Source: an uncultured Clostridia bacterium
GTDB lineage: Bacteria > Bacillota > Clostridia > Christensenellales > Borkfalkiaceae
DNA length: 64,000 bases
Direction of reading: 5' to 3'
NCBI GenBank assembly: GCA_947088135.1
Contig: CAMUFJ010000002.1
Location: 1 to 64,000 of the forward strand
Under the pieces are notes generated by a model. The model was not told the DNA's origin and did not search any database. It was given only the letters and a program-made list of their open reading frames with translations. Of the stretch, positions 24,598 through 33,388 are shown piece by piece (within the stretch, counting starts at the first letter, position 1; each line of letters begins with the position of its first letter). Position numbers and translations under genes: made by a program.

Positions 24598-25425
24598 TTG
24601 TAATAATGCTTGCAACAGCTCCTCCGACGGCTCGAAATAAGGAATGCCGATTTCAAACCGACCCTCGGCGTGAAAGTCCGATCCGCCCGTGACGAGCAAG
24701 CCGTTCTCCTTTGCAAACGCCGCAAAATATTCCGTTTCCTCTCTGCCGTGCGTCGAATACACGCATTCCAAGCCGTTGAGTCCCTCCCCTACGAGCGAGC
24801 GCATCAGGCGTTCCCGTGCGGAAAAATCTTGCTCGATCCGCCCCGGATGCGCCAACACGGCAATTCCGCCCAAGGCGTGAATGATATGCACCGCCTCCGA
24901 CGGCGTTGGACGGCACAGTCCCGAAAAAGCGGGTTTGCCCGCGCCGAAGTAGTTTAAATACACTTCCCCCGCGCGCTCCGCGTCCCCGAACAACGCCCGC
25001 GCAAACGCCCGCACCACGTGCATGGTATGCAGGGGAGCAGTCTTTACGGCGCGCTCCCGCTCCACGTCCGCCATTGTAAGCGTTAGCCCCAACGCGGTAT
25101 TCGCCTTCTTTAAACTGTCTTCCGCGCGCATGAGCGCGCCCGCTTTCCGCTCCTCCAAAAACCGAAAATACGCCTCGTTCCGCACGCAACGGTATCCGAG
25201 CACGTGAACTTTGCTAAGCCCCTCGTATGCGGAAACCTCCCACCCGCTCACAAAAGCAAGTCCGCGCCGCTCGGCCGCCGCCCGTTTTTCCTCCAATCCC
25301 TCCAAACTGTCGTGATCTGTCATGGATAGAAGCTCCACGCCCGCCCGTTCCGCCCGCTCGGCAATATCCGCAGGCGTATATTTTCCGTCTGAATAATGGG
25401 TATGAATATGCAAATCCGCTCTCAT
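24595..25425 (-). CDS. PHP-domain phosphoesterase (TrpH / nucleoside-bisphosphate phosphatase type)
   Basis: 276 residues of the polymerase and histidinol phosphatase superfamily. Metal ligands are visible in all four usual motifs: DLHIHTHYSDGKYTP at the N-terminus, MTDHDS near 37, GIAVLAHPGR near 190 and GGSDFHAEG near 255. Members of the TrpH/YciV group hydrolyse 3',5'-nucleoside bisphosphates or short RNA 5' ends. The exact substrate is not evident. It lies 12 nt after recF and is probably co-transcribed with it. Confidence 0.92.
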   Translation of the reverse strand: MRADLHIHTHYSDGKYTPADIAERAERAGVELLSMTDHDSLEGLEEKRAAAERRGLAFVSGWEVSAYEGLSKVHVLGYRCVRNEAYFRFLEERKAGALMRAEDSLKKANTALGLTLTMADVERERAVKTAPLHTMHVVRAFARALFGDAERAGEVYLNYFGAGKPAFSGLCRPTPSEAVHIIHALGGIAVLAHPGRIEQDFSARERLMRSLVGEGLNGLECVYSTHGREETEYFAAFAKENGLLVTGGSDFHAEGRFEIGIPYFEPSEELLQALLQ

Positions 25426-25437
25426 GTTTATCCCCCG

Positions 25438-26523
25438 CTATCCGATTATTTTTCCGCCGAATATGCGAATACGGTTGCACTCCGTGCCGTACAATACCCG
25501 CTCGGCGTGCGTACACGTGAGAATACATTGCAATCCGCGAATGCGCTCCAAGAGCTTTTTACGGCGGGGTAGATCGAGCTCGCTCATCACGTCGTCCAAA
25601 ATGAGCACGGGCGATTCCCCCGCGTATCTGCGGAAGAGCTCCGTTTCCGCGAGCTTCAACGCAAGCGCGGCAGTACGCGCCTGTCCCTGCGAAGCAAACC
25701 CCCGCGCATCCGTTCCGTCGATACTCACGCGGATATCGTCCCGATGCGGCCCGACCGAGGTAAACCCGAGCCGCATATCCCGTTCGCGGGCAAGACTGAG
25801 CTCCTGCAACACCTTTTCCTGCGTTTCCGCCTCACTTGACGGATATTTGCCGTCGAGGCGCAGAGTAAGCTCCTCCCCGCCGTCCGTCAAATACGAATGC
25901 GCGTCTTGCGCCAAAGGCGAGAGCGCCGCGAGGTATTCCCTCCGCTTTACGATGACGCGCGCCGCGTACACGGCGAGCTGTTCGTCCCATACGGGCAAGG
26001 TTTCCTGCACCGCACCGAAATCCCGTTCTTTTAAAAGATTGTTGCGTTGATTGAGAATTTTTAAATAGCGTGTGAGCGAACTGCAATATTCGCGCGAGGT
26101 CTGCGAAATGGAGATGTCTAAGAACCGCCTCCGTTCGTCGGGCCCGTCCTGAATAAGCCGAAGCTCCCCCGGCGAAAAGAACACGCTGTTCATGTTCCCG
26201 AGAAAATCCACCGCGCGGGCGAGCTTGTTGCCGTTCACGTAGAGCTCCCGCCTGTTTTCGAAAATTTTCGCCTGCAAACACACCCGTCCGAATTTGCTCT
26301 CCGCCTCCGCCGAAACGAGTGCGAACTCCTCGCCGTGACGAATGAGCTGTCTGTCGTGGCGGATCCTGAGCGAAGAGCCCGTGCAGAGATAAAACACTGC
26401 CTCCGCGCAGTTGGTTTTCCCCTGCGCGTTTTTCCCCACGAGCACGTTGAGCCCTTCCGTAAAGGAAAAGCTCTCCCGTTCGTAGTTTCTGAAATTTTGC
26501 AGGGTCAAATTTTTAATTATCAT
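25438..26523 (-). CDS. recF: DNA replication and repair protein RecF
   Basis: 361 residues, an SMC-like ATPase with Walker A VGKNAQGKTNCAEAV, signature SQGQARTAALALKLAE and Walker B SPVLILDDVMSELD. RecF with RecO and RecR loads RecA at gaps. It is normally downstream of dnaA-dnaN; here it is divergent from dnaA and dnaN is absent. The ribosome site is weak. The promoter region is shared with dnaA within 141 nt. Confidence 0.97.
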   Translation of the reverse strand: MIIKNLTLQNFRNYERESFSFTEGLNVLVGKNAQGKTNCAEAVFYLCTGSSLRIRHDRQLIRHGEEFALVSAEAESKFGRVCLQAKIFENRRELYVNGNKLARAVDFLGNMNSVFFSPGELRLIQDGPDERRRFLDISISQTSREYCSSLTRYLKILNQRNNLLKERDFGAVQETLPVWDEQLAVYAARVIVKRREYLAALSPLAQDAHSYLTDGGEELTLRLDGKYPSSEAETQEKVLQELSLARERDMRLGFTSVGPHRDDIRVSIDGTDARGFASQGQARTAALALKLAETELFRRYAGESPVLILDDVMSELDLPRRKKLLERIRGLQCILTCTHAERVLYGTECNRIRIFGGKIIG

Positions 26524-26543
26524 TTCTTTTTTTGCAATAACGC

Positions 26544-26572
26544 TTTCTTTTTATACGGTTTTGTGCTATAAT
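26544..26572 (+). promoter_or_regulatory. Probable dnaA promoter
   Basis: TATAAT at 26567-26572 with a weak -35 (TTTCTT) 17 nt upstream. No TTATCCACA-type DnaA box is visible by eye between recF and dnaA, so DnaA autoregulation through consensus boxes is not supported. Confidence 0.55.
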
Positions 26573-26664
26573 CGAAATAGACGGTTTTTATTCGCGGCAA
26601 GTTCGGAACGCCGCATTTATTATACCAAAAAACCACGGAAAGAGAAAGCGTTTGCGAGGAAAAA

Positions 26665-28008
26665 ATGACGACACAACTCGAATTTTTATGGGACAAAATC
26701 AAAGAGCGCGCGGAAAAACTCATTTCCCCGATTGCTTACAGCACCTTTATTTCCGACTTAAAGCCCGTAGACGTCGTAAACCGCAAGCTCGTATTGCAGG
26801 CGGATAACGACATGGCGGCGAACACGGTATCGCAATACCATATGGATAAACTCCGCGAAGCGGCGCGCGCCGCCGACGTGGGAGTAACGGACGTTGCGCT
26901 CGTCGTAGAGGGCAGCGAGAACTTTACCCTCGACGAAGTGCCCGACGCCGTCGAAGAAGTGCCCGTGATCCTCGATAAACGCTATACCTTCGATTCCTTC
27001 GTCGTGGGCACTTCCAATAAGCTCGTGTTCGGCGCGGCGAAATCGGTTGCCGAAGCCCCCGGCGAAAACTTCAATCCCCTCTATATTTACGGCGGGACGG
27101 GGCTCGGCAAAACCCACTTAATGCAGGCGATCGCCAACGAGATCGCCGTAAAAAAACCCTCGCTCAAAGTACTCTACACTACGAGCGAGAATTTTCTCAA
27201 CGAATACGTAGACAGTCTTTACGCCAAAAAAGGCTCGGGGCGGGAGGGCGAAACCCGCTTCCGCAACCGCTACCGCAACGTGGACGTACTGCTCATCGAC
27301 GACATTCAATTTTGGGCGGGCAAGTACGGCGTGCAGGAAACCTTCTTCCACGCCTTCAACGAGCTGTATTCCCAGCATAAACAGATCGTCATCTCGTCGG
27401 ACTGCCACGCAAAAGACCTTACCACCTTGGAGGAGCGGCTTCGCACCCGCTTCGAGGGCGGACTCATCTTGGATATCCAACCGCCCGATCTGGAAACCAA
27501 AACGGCGATTTTAAAGCGCAAAGCGCTCGAAAAGAAATATATCGTGCCCGACGACGTGCTCGCGTTCCTCGTCAAGAATTCCGACAACAACGTGCGCACT
27601 CTCGAAGGACGGCTCAATACGGTGATTTTCGCAAGTAAACTGCACGAAGAGCCGATCACCTTAAAGCTTGCCGCCACCGCGCTCCAAGAGGCGATCGGCA
27701 ACAGCGACGAACAGGAGGAGGTGACGCCCGCCGCCATCGTGCGCGCCACCTGCGCCTATTTCTCGCTCACGAAGAACGATCTTTTGGGCAAGAATAAACG
27801 GCATGAGGTCGTACACGCACGGCAAGTCTGCATCTATTTGATGTGCGAAATGCTCAGTCTTCCCCTCGTTTCCATCGGAAAAGAAATGGGCGGACGGGAT
27901 CACTCCACCATTATTTACGCGCGCGACAAAATCGCGGAGCTCATCCGCGTGAGCGATACGGTGCGTAAAGACGTAAACGACGTAAAGAGCGCCGTTTTAA
28001 AGCAATAA
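26665..28008 (+). CDS. dnaA: Chromosomal replication initiator DnaA
   Basis: 447 residues. Domain I (1-80) is followed by a short linker, then the AAA+ domain with Walker A YGGTGLGKTHLMQAI and Walker B VDVLLIDDIQFW. Domain IV carries the DnaA-box-binding signature GGRDHSTIIYARDKI near the C-terminus. The ATG follows GAGG. mnmG starts 14 nt downstream. The usual partner dnaN is missing and recF is on the other strand, so the locus is rearranged relative to Bacillus. Confidence 0.98.
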   Translation: MTTQLEFLWDKIKERAEKLISPIAYSTFISDLKPVDVVNRKLVLQADNDMAANTVSQYHMDKLREAARAADVGVTDVALVVEGSENFTLDEVPDAVEEVPVILDKRYTFDSFVVGTSNKLVFGAAKSVAEAPGENFNPLYIYGGTGLGKTHLMQAIANEIAVKKPSLKVLYTTSENFLNEYVDSLYAKKGSGREGETRFRNRYRNVDVLLIDDIQFWAGKYGVQETFFHAFNELYSQHKQIVISSDCHAKDLTTLEERLRTRFEGGLILDIQPPDLETKTAILKRKALEKKYIVPDDVLAFLVKNSDNNVRTLEGRLNTVIFASKLHEEPITLKLAATALQEAIGNSDEQEEVTPAAIVRATCAYFSLTKNDLLGKNKRHEVVHARQVCIYLMCEMLSLPLVSIGKEMGGRDHSTIIYARDKIAELIRVSDTVRKDVNDVKSAVLKQ

Positions 28009-28022
28009 TTTGAAGCGATAAG

Positions 28023-29891
28023 ATGACGGAATTTTCGGAAGGACAATACGACGCGGTCGTCGTGGGCGCGGGGCACGCGGGCTGCGAAGCGGCTCTCGCG
28101 CTTGCCCGTACGGGACAAAAAACGGTACTGTTGACGCTGAATGCGGACAGCATCGGTTTTATGCCGTGCAATCCCTCTATCGGCGGAACGGCAAAGGGAC
28201 ATTTGGTGCGCGAGATAGACGCGCTCGGCGGGGAAATGGGCTTAAACGCCGACAAATGCGCCCTGCAATACCGTATGCTCAACGCGGGGAAAGGCTCGGC
28301 GGTTCAGTCGCTCCGCGCGCAAACGGACAAAAACGCCTATCACCGCGAAATGAAGAAAACGCTCGAACACACGCACAATTTGCGCATCGTGCAGGGAGAA
28401 GCGTCGGAAATTTTAACGGAAAACGGCAAGGTAACGGGCGTAAAAACGGTGTACGGCGGGGTATTTTCCTGCCGTGCGGTCGTTATTGCAACGGGCGTTT
28501 ACCTTAACTCGAAAACGATCACGGGAGAAACCGTGCAGGAAAGCGGACCGAACGGGTTTGCGGGCGCGGCTCATCTCACGAAAAATTTGATCGAGCTCGG
28601 CTACCGCGTTCGGCGGTTCAAGACGGGCACGCCCGCGCGGCTCGACGGGCGAACGGTAAATTACGGTCGTTTGCAGGAGCAACCGGGGGAACGGGTGTTC
28701 CCTTTCTCCTTTTTAAACGAAGCAGTGCCCGCCGTAGAGGCGCAGACGCCCTGTTACCTCACCTATACCAACGCGGAAACCCATCGGCTCATTTTGGATA
28801 ATTTAGACAGAGCCCCCCTCTACAACGGGCTCATCTCCTCTACCGGCCCGCGCTATTGCCCCTCCATAGAAACCAAAGTGGTGCGTTTTAAAGATAAGGA
28901 ACGGCACCAGCTGTTTATTGAGCCCGAGGGCGCGGACACGACGGAGGTGTACGTACAAGGGCTTTCCACCTCCCTCCCCCACGACTTGCAAAAGCAAATG
29001 TACCGCACGGTAGAGGGCTTGGAGGACTGCGAGCTCGTCCGTTACGCCTACGCGATCGAATACGACTGCATCGACACTCTCGACGTGCACCCCACCTTGG
29101 AATTTAAAAAGGTGGAGGGCTTATATACGGCGGGACAGATCAACGGCACGAGCGGCTATGAAGAAGCGGCGGCGCAGGGGCTTGTGGCAGGCTTGAACGC
29201 TTCGCTGAAAAACCGCGGACTTCCCCCTCTCGTCTTGGGCAGGGACGAAGCGTATATCGGCGTGCTTATCGACGACTTGGTGACGAAGGGCACGGACGAA
29301 CCCTACCGCATGATGACCTCGCGCGCGGAATTCCGCCTTCATTTAAGGCAGGACAACGCCGATTTGCGCCTGACCCAAATCGGGTACGACTGCGGACTGG
29401 TGAGTAAAGAACGTTACGAAAAATTCAACGCGCGCAAAAAAATGCGGGAAGAAACGCTTTCGCTTTTGAATACGCGCGCCCCGCAGTCCGTTGCCGACGC
29501 GCTTGTGAGAGCGCGCGGGGAAGCGCCTTTGACGAGCGGAACGACCTATGCCGACTTGATACGACGGGGCGTTTCTTTGGACGAAATCGAAAAAACTTTC
29601 GGGATTTTGCACGAGATTCCCTACGACGTAAAGCTTTCCTGCGAAACGGAAATCCGCTATGCCGGCTATTTAAAGCGGAGCGAGGAGCAGATCGCCCGTG
29701 CTAAAAAAACGGCGAAGACCCTCCTTCCCGACGGAATCGACTACGGAAAAATAGAGGGGTTGCGGTTGGAAGCGCGGGAAAAGCTTGCCCGCGTACGCCC
29801 CCGCGATTTGGGACAGGCGGAACGGATCCCCGGCGTAAACCCCGCCGACGTCGCCGTGCTGATGGTTTATTTGAGTTTGAAAAAACAATGA
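28023..29891 (+). CDS. mnmG: tRNA uridine-5-carboxymethylaminomethyl modification enzyme MnmG (GidA)
   Basis: 622 residues. The FAD-binding motif VVGAGHAGCEAALALARTG is at the N-terminus, with the family motifs CNPSIGGTAKGHLVREIDALGG, GTPARLDGRT and GTSGYEEAAAQGL. With MnmE it modifies wobble U34 of tRNAs. mnmE is not in the window. It is co-oriented with and close to dnaA, an uncommon pair, since mnmG usually follows mnmE and precedes rsmG. Confidence 0.98.
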   Translation: MTEFSEGQYDAVVVGAGHAGCEAALALARTGQKTVLLTLNADSIGFMPCNPSIGGTAKGHLVREIDALGGEMGLNADKCALQYRMLNAGKGSAVQSLRAQTDKNAYHREMKKTLEHTHNLRIVQGEASEILTENGKVTGVKTVYGGVFSCRAVVIATGVYLNSKTITGETVQESGPNGFAGAAHLTKNLIELGYRVRRFKTGTPARLDGRTVNYGRLQEQPGERVFPFSFLNEAVPAVEAQTPCYLTYTNAETHRLILDNLDRAPLYNGLISSTGPRYCPSIETKVVRFKDKERHQLFIEPEGADTTEVYVQGLSTSLPHDLQKQMYRTVEGLEDCELVRYAYAIEYDCIDTLDVHPTLEFKKVEGLYTAGQINGTSGYEEAAAQGLVAGLNASLKNRGLPPLVLGRDEAYIGVLIDDLVTKGTDEPYRMMTSRAEFRLHLRQDNADLRLTQIGYDCGLVSKERYEKFNARKKMREETLSLLNTRAPQSVADALVRARGEAPLTSGTTYADLIRRGVSLDEIEKTFGILHEIPYDVKLSCETEIRYAGYLKRSEEQIARAKKTAKTLLPDGIDYGKIEGLRLEAREKLARVRPRDLGQAERIPGVNPADVAVLMVYLSLKKQ

Positions 29892-29909
29892 AAAAAGCGC
29901 CGTCTTTAT

Positions 29910-30020
29910 TTTAACTGCCGAAATAAGACCGCCGCCGAACCCGATTGGGAAAGCCTATGGAAACTTGCCGGCTATTTTAAAATTCCCATTGACGAGCTTA
30001 TCGGCAGAGATGATTTTTAA
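29910..30020 (+). pseudogene. C-terminal remnant of an Xre-type regulator
   Basis: After the mnmG stop, one frame reads ...FNCRNKTAAEPDWESLWKL then AGYFKIPIDELIGRDDF and a stop at 30018-30020. The pattern LWKLAGYFKIPIDELIGR is the last helix of Xre/cro-type HTH domains (compare LTDLAKIFDCSVDYLLGR at 46.4 kb). The N-terminal HTH helices and a start codon are missing, so it is a degraded gene, probably left from an insertion. Confidence 0.55.
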
Positions 30021-30068
30021 TACCAGATAATGAAAGAGCGAATCGCTTCCAAACAAAGGAGATAAACT

Positions 30069-30974
30069 ATGATAATCCAAGGATTAAAGAGCTTTTTTAT
30101 CAGTTTAAAACACTTCTTTACCCCCTTGGGAACGCTGTGTTTGGGCATGATTTTCGGATTATCCGTGTTCTTCCCCACGTTGATTGCCGCCGTACGGGAG
30201 CTTACCGACCAGCTCGTGAGCATTGCGGGCGACGTTGAATTCGACCCCGAAATCTTTTTGGATACGGCGTTCGACGCGGTGACGAGGCTCGATTGGAGCA
30301 ATCCGCTTGCCGCCTTAAACACCGTGATCGACGGCGAATGGCTCACAAATACCTTCGAGAGCTGTGCGGGAGCTTTTTTCGGGGATATGCCCGCGCTTGC
30401 GGAAAGCGCCGCGCTCGCCATAGAAGAGTGTATTACCAAAATCGTAGCGGCCGTATTCGTGTTTTTCTTCTTCGTAGTGCTCGGGCTCATCGGCGGGTAC
30501 TTCCTGCTCAAAGCGATTATTCGGCACAACATTGCAAAGCGCGCGCTTTGGAAATATTTTCTCGCTTCTTTCCTCGACTCCCTGCTTTCCGCCCTGCTGA
30601 TCGGCGTTTGCGCCTACCTCTTTACCCTATGGCAGCCGAGCGCGCTCTTTACCGTTCTCATTGCCCTGTTCCTGTTCGGGCTCGTTTCCCTGATCGAGGC
30701 TTACGCCCTGCAAGGAGGCAAAAAAATTCCCGTCAACAAAGTCGTAAACGGCAAAAACGTCTTACTCCTTCCGCTTACCAATCTCTTGATTTTCATTATT
30801 TCGCTTTTGCTCACGGGCATTGCAACCGCCTTAACCAATCAATTCGTGGGTCTGTTTATCGGGCTCTCCTTGCTTGAAATCGCATTTTTGGTGAGTAGCA
30901 TGAACGCCGAAGCATATGTGAAAAACGCCATCGAAAAGCTTCAAACACAAAAACCGCAGAAAGGTGAATCTTAA
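30069..30974 (+). CDS. Unknown polytopic membrane protein
   Basis: 301 residues, no recognised family. About six hydrophobic segments: one near 18-42, one near 130-152, then 168-190, 193-215, 228-252 and 254-276. A soluble loop of about 85 residues (45-130, SIAGDVEFDPEIFLDTAFDAV) lies between the first two. AAGGAG precedes the ATG and a strong terminator closes it, so it is likely monocistronic or the end of the dnaA-mnmG transcript. Function unknown. Confidence 0.82.
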   Translation: MIIQGLKSFFISLKHFFTPLGTLCLGMIFGLSVFFPTLIAAVRELTDQLVSIAGDVEFDPEIFLDTAFDAVTRLDWSNPLAALNTVIDGEWLTNTFESCAGAFFGDMPALAESAALAIEECITKIVAAVFVFFFFVVLGLIGGYFLLKAIIRHNIAKRALWKYFLASFLDSLLSALLIGVCAYLFTLWQPSALFTVLIALFLFGLVSLIEAYALQGGKKIPVNKVVNGKNVLLLPLTNLLIFIISLLLTGIATALTNQFVGLFIGLSLLEIAFLVSSMNAEAYVKNAIEKLQTQKPQKGES

Positions 30975-30991
30975 TACATATGTATTTCAGA

Positions 30992-31027
30992 ACGGGCGAC
31001 GGAAATATTACCGTCGCCCGTTTATTT
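30992..31027 (+). terminator. Terminator of the 30069 gene
   Basis: Arms ACGGGCGACGG and CCGTCGCCCGT with a loop of about 7 nt, followed by TTTATTTT. Confidence 0.85.
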
Positions 31028-31034
31028 TGTAAAA

Positions 31035-32222
31035 TCAAGATAACGTTTTTTGCTCCTTTCTTTTCCCGCCCGATACGAGCATCAGAAGCACGAACATAAC
31101 GGGGAATATGAGCGCAAAGGCGAGCCCCGTGCCGATATCGTCGCCGAACGCACCCGCGCACAGCCCCACCAACGTGGGACCCGTGCTGCACCCCAAATCG
31201 CCCCCGAGCGCCAACAGCGCGAACATCGCCGTACCGCCTGCGGGCAGGGTATCCGCCGCCAGGCTGTAAATCCCAGGCCACATGATCCCCACCGAAAACC
31301 CGCACAGCGCGCACCCGACAAGCCCCAGCGCGGGAACGGGCGCAAGCCAAGCGAGCAAATAGCAGGCGATGCACAGCACGCCCGAAAGGATCAGAAATAA
31401 CCGAAGCTTTTTCCCGTAGCGGGAATAGAGCAAGCGGGAGAGCCCCATTAAAAGCGCGAACAGACAGGGCCCCGCCAGATCTCCCACCGTTTTGCTCACG
31501 CCCAAACCGCTCTCGGCAAACGCCGACGCCCATTGGCTCATGGAAAGCTCCGCCGCGCCCGCGAATATCATGAGCACGAACAAAAGCCAAAATCTTCCGC
31601 TCTTCACAAGCTGTTTGACGGGCATGGAGCGCCCCGCTTCGTCGAGCCGAACGATGGGCACGAACAAAAAGTAAATTCCGTTCAACAGCGGGAGAACAGC
31701 CCAAACGAGGGCGAGGATCTGCCAATGCTCCTGCCCGAAAAGCAGAAAAAAGCAAGTGGAGAGCAACACCACCGCCGCCGAACCCCAACAGTAAAAGGAA
31801 TGAAGAAGGCTCATGTGCGCCGCCTTGTTTTTGGACGGACACGCTTCCACTAAGGGACTTACGAGCACCTCGATGAGCCCGCCCCCTACCGCATACATGA
31901 CGGCGGGGATCAACAGCCCCACGAACGGATCGGGAATGATTATCGGAAAGAACGCCAGCCCCGCAAGTCCTGCCGCGGCAAAAAAATGCGCGCCCGCAAG
32001 GCAGGTGCGGTAGCCGATTTTATCGGCGAGATTGGCAAAGAGTAAATCGGTAAAAAGCTGGACGGCAAAATTGACCGTAACGAGCGCGGTGATTTCCGCA
32101 AGACTTACGCCGAATTCCTTGCGAAACACGAGGAATAAAAGCGGAACTAAATTATTGACGACCGCTTGCGTGATATATCCGAAATAACAGGCGGTTTCGG
32201 TATGCCGAAAGCTTTTCAACAT
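31035..32222 (-). CDS. Major facilitator superfamily transporter
   Basis: 395 residues with about 12 membrane helices. The cytoplasmic loop after helix 2 reads ANLADKIGYRTCLAGA, the MFS motif A position. The second half repeats the fold (SRYGKKLRLFLILSG). Its best general resemblance is to FucP-like sugar or drug:proton carriers, but the substrate is not readable. Its -35 box abuts that of the thiamine-regulated thiT gene, which could tie its expression to thiT. Confidence 0.88.
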   Translation of the reverse strand: MLKSFRHTETACYFGYITQAVVNNLVPLLFLVFRKEFGVSLAEITALVTVNFAVQLFTDLLFANLADKIGYRTCLAGAHFFAAAGLAGLAFFPIIIPDPFVGLLIPAVMYAVGGGLIEVLVSPLVEACPSKNKAAHMSLLHSFYCWGSAAVVLLSTCFFLLFGQEHWQILALVWAVLPLLNGIYFLFVPIVRLDEAGRSMPVKQLVKSGRFWLLFVLMIFAGAAELSMSQWASAFAESGLGVSKTVGDLAGPCLFALLMGLSRLLYSRYGKKLRLFLILSGVLCIACYLLAWLAPVPALGLVGCALCGFSVGIMWPGIYSLAADTLPAGGTAMFALLALGGDLGCSTGPTLVGLCAGAFGDDIGTGLAFALIFPVMFVLLMLVSGGKRKEQKTLS

Positions 32223-32254
32223 GATCGTGAAAACTCCTGAAAACTTATTTTTCC

Positions 32255-32283
32255 ATTATACATTAAAACGATAAAAAAAACAA
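32255..32283 (-). promoter_or_regulatory. Sigma-A promoter of the MFS transporter gene
   Basis: TTGTTT, 17-nt spacer, TATAAT on the minus strand. The -35 box (32278-32283) directly touches the thiT -35 box. Confidence 0.8.
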
Positions 32284-32312
32284 TTGACTTTCATATGAAA
32301 AAGCCGTATAAT
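32284..32312 (+). promoter_or_regulatory. Sigma-A promoter of the thiT riboswitch transcript
   Basis: TTGACT, 17-nt spacer, TATAAT. The transcript would start near 32319, just before the TPP aptamer. Confidence 0.85.
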
Positions 32313-32326
32313 ATTTATAATTTCAT

Positions 32327-32410
32327 ATCCGTCGTGGGTGCCCAAAGGGCTGAGATAATACCATTTGAATCGGACAAGGTAATACTTGAACGAAAGTACA
32401 GGATTTTCGA
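32327..32410 (+). promoter_or_regulatory. TPP riboswitch (thi box)
   Basis: Contains the conserved thi-box pieces in order: GGGTGCCC, GGGCTGAGATAATACC, GAATCGGACAAGGTAATAC. A terminator hairpin follows at once, so thiamine pyrophosphate binding should stop transcription before thiT. The downstream gene is a thiamine transporter, which fits. Confidence 0.95.
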
Positions 32411-32420
32411 GGAAGAACAC

Positions 32421-32446
32421 CCGCATTTTACAATGCGGTTTTTTTA
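32421..32446 (+). terminator. Riboswitch-controlled terminator
   Basis: CCGCATT, TTAC loop, AATGCGG, then seven T. It is the expression platform between the TPP aptamer and thiT. Confidence 0.88.
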
Positions 32447-32491
32447 TTTTCCGAAGGGACGGGTGCGAAAAAAATTTTTCGGAGGTTTTTT

Positions 32492-33310
32492 ATGTCACTC
32501 TCTATCCTTCTGGAAGTCAGCCAGAAAACCACGGACGTCGTAAAATGGGTGTCGCTCGGGGCGGTATTCCTGCTCCTTGCAGTGATCGCGACGATCTGCC
32601 TGAATCCCAAAAAGCGCACGTACGACGCTAAGCGCATTGCCGCGGCAGGGCTCACGCTCGGGCTTTCCTTCGCGCTTTCCTACGCAAAGTTCTCCCCCGT
32701 CGCTTACGGCGGTTCGATCACGCTTGCAAGCTTCGTTCCCGTGCTGATTTACGCATACGTTTACGGCGTCGCAGACGGCTTGCTTGCGGGGCTTATGTTA
32801 GGGCTTTTGAATTTCATTTCAGGCCCTTACATTCTTACGCCCTTCACCTTTATCCTGGATTATCTGCTCGCGTTTGCCTCCATCGGATTTATGGGAATCG
32901 CCAAAAAATTCACCAAAAAGCAGACGTTTAACGTCGTTATCGGGACGGTCGGCGTATTCACGATCCGCTTTTTGTTCCACCTGATTTCGGGATTCATCTA
33001 TTTCGCCGAAGATTCTATTTGGGTAAGCTTGCCCGATTGGGCGCTCTCGAACGCGTTCGTGTACTCCTTTATTTACCAGTGCGTCTATCTCCCCGCGGAC
33101 TGCGCGATCGCCGCCGTGGTCATGTACGTGCTTGCAAAAACGAAGGTGCTCGACAAGATGATCGCTATCATTCAGCCCCGACAAAAAAAGAAAAAAGCCG
33201 TTCCTGCGGAAATCGCAACGGAGCAAGCCGTATCTGCCGTTTCCGAAGAAATCGCAGCGGAATCCGTTTCCGAAGAAAATACGACGCAAGAACAGAAAAC
33301 GGAAGAGTAA
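32492..33310 (+). CDS. thiT: Thiamine-specific ECF transporter S component ThiT
   Basis: 272 residues with six hydrophobic segments. SYAKFSPVAYGGSITLASFVP and YVYGVADGLLAGL match the ThiT substrate-binding region. It needs the shared EcfA, EcfA' and EcfT subunits, which are not in the window. GGAGG lies 6 nt before the ATG, and the gene is under a TPP riboswitch. Unusually, the C-terminus has a hydrophilic tail of about 50 residues (KKKK followed by an Ala/Glu/Ser/Val-rich stretch) not needed for ThiT; its role is unknown. Confidence 0.94.
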   Translation: MSLSILLEVSQKTTDVVKWVSLGAVFLLLAVIATICLNPKKRTYDAKRIAAAGLTLGLSFALSYAKFSPVAYGGSITLASFVPVLIYAYVYGVADGLLAGLMLGLLNFISGPYILTPFTFILDYLLAFASIGFMGIAKKFTKKQTFNVVIGTVGVFTIRFLFHLISGFIYFAEDSIWVSLPDWALSNAFVYSFIYQCVYLPADCAIAAVVMYVLAKTKVLDKMIAIIQPRQKKKKAVPAEIATEQAVSAVSEEIAAESVSEENTTQEQKTEE

Positions 33311-33330
33311 AATCCTTCCTGATTGCACCA

Positions 33331-33361
33331 AAAAGCCGTTGCTTTCCGCAACGGCTTTTTG
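33331..33361. terminator. Bidirectional terminator after thiT and before the rseP 3' end
   Basis: AAAAGCCGTTGC and GCAACGGCTTTTT with a 5-nt loop, T-runs on both strands. Serves thiT and the convergent pyrH-rseP operon. Confidence 0.9.
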
Positions 33362-33388
33362 AATTTATAATTCCTACGGCTAAAAAAG

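Noticed and set aside
26524..26664. Possible oriC next to dnaA
   Set aside because: No TTATCCACA-type boxes, no AT-rich unwinding repeats and no dnaN nearby.
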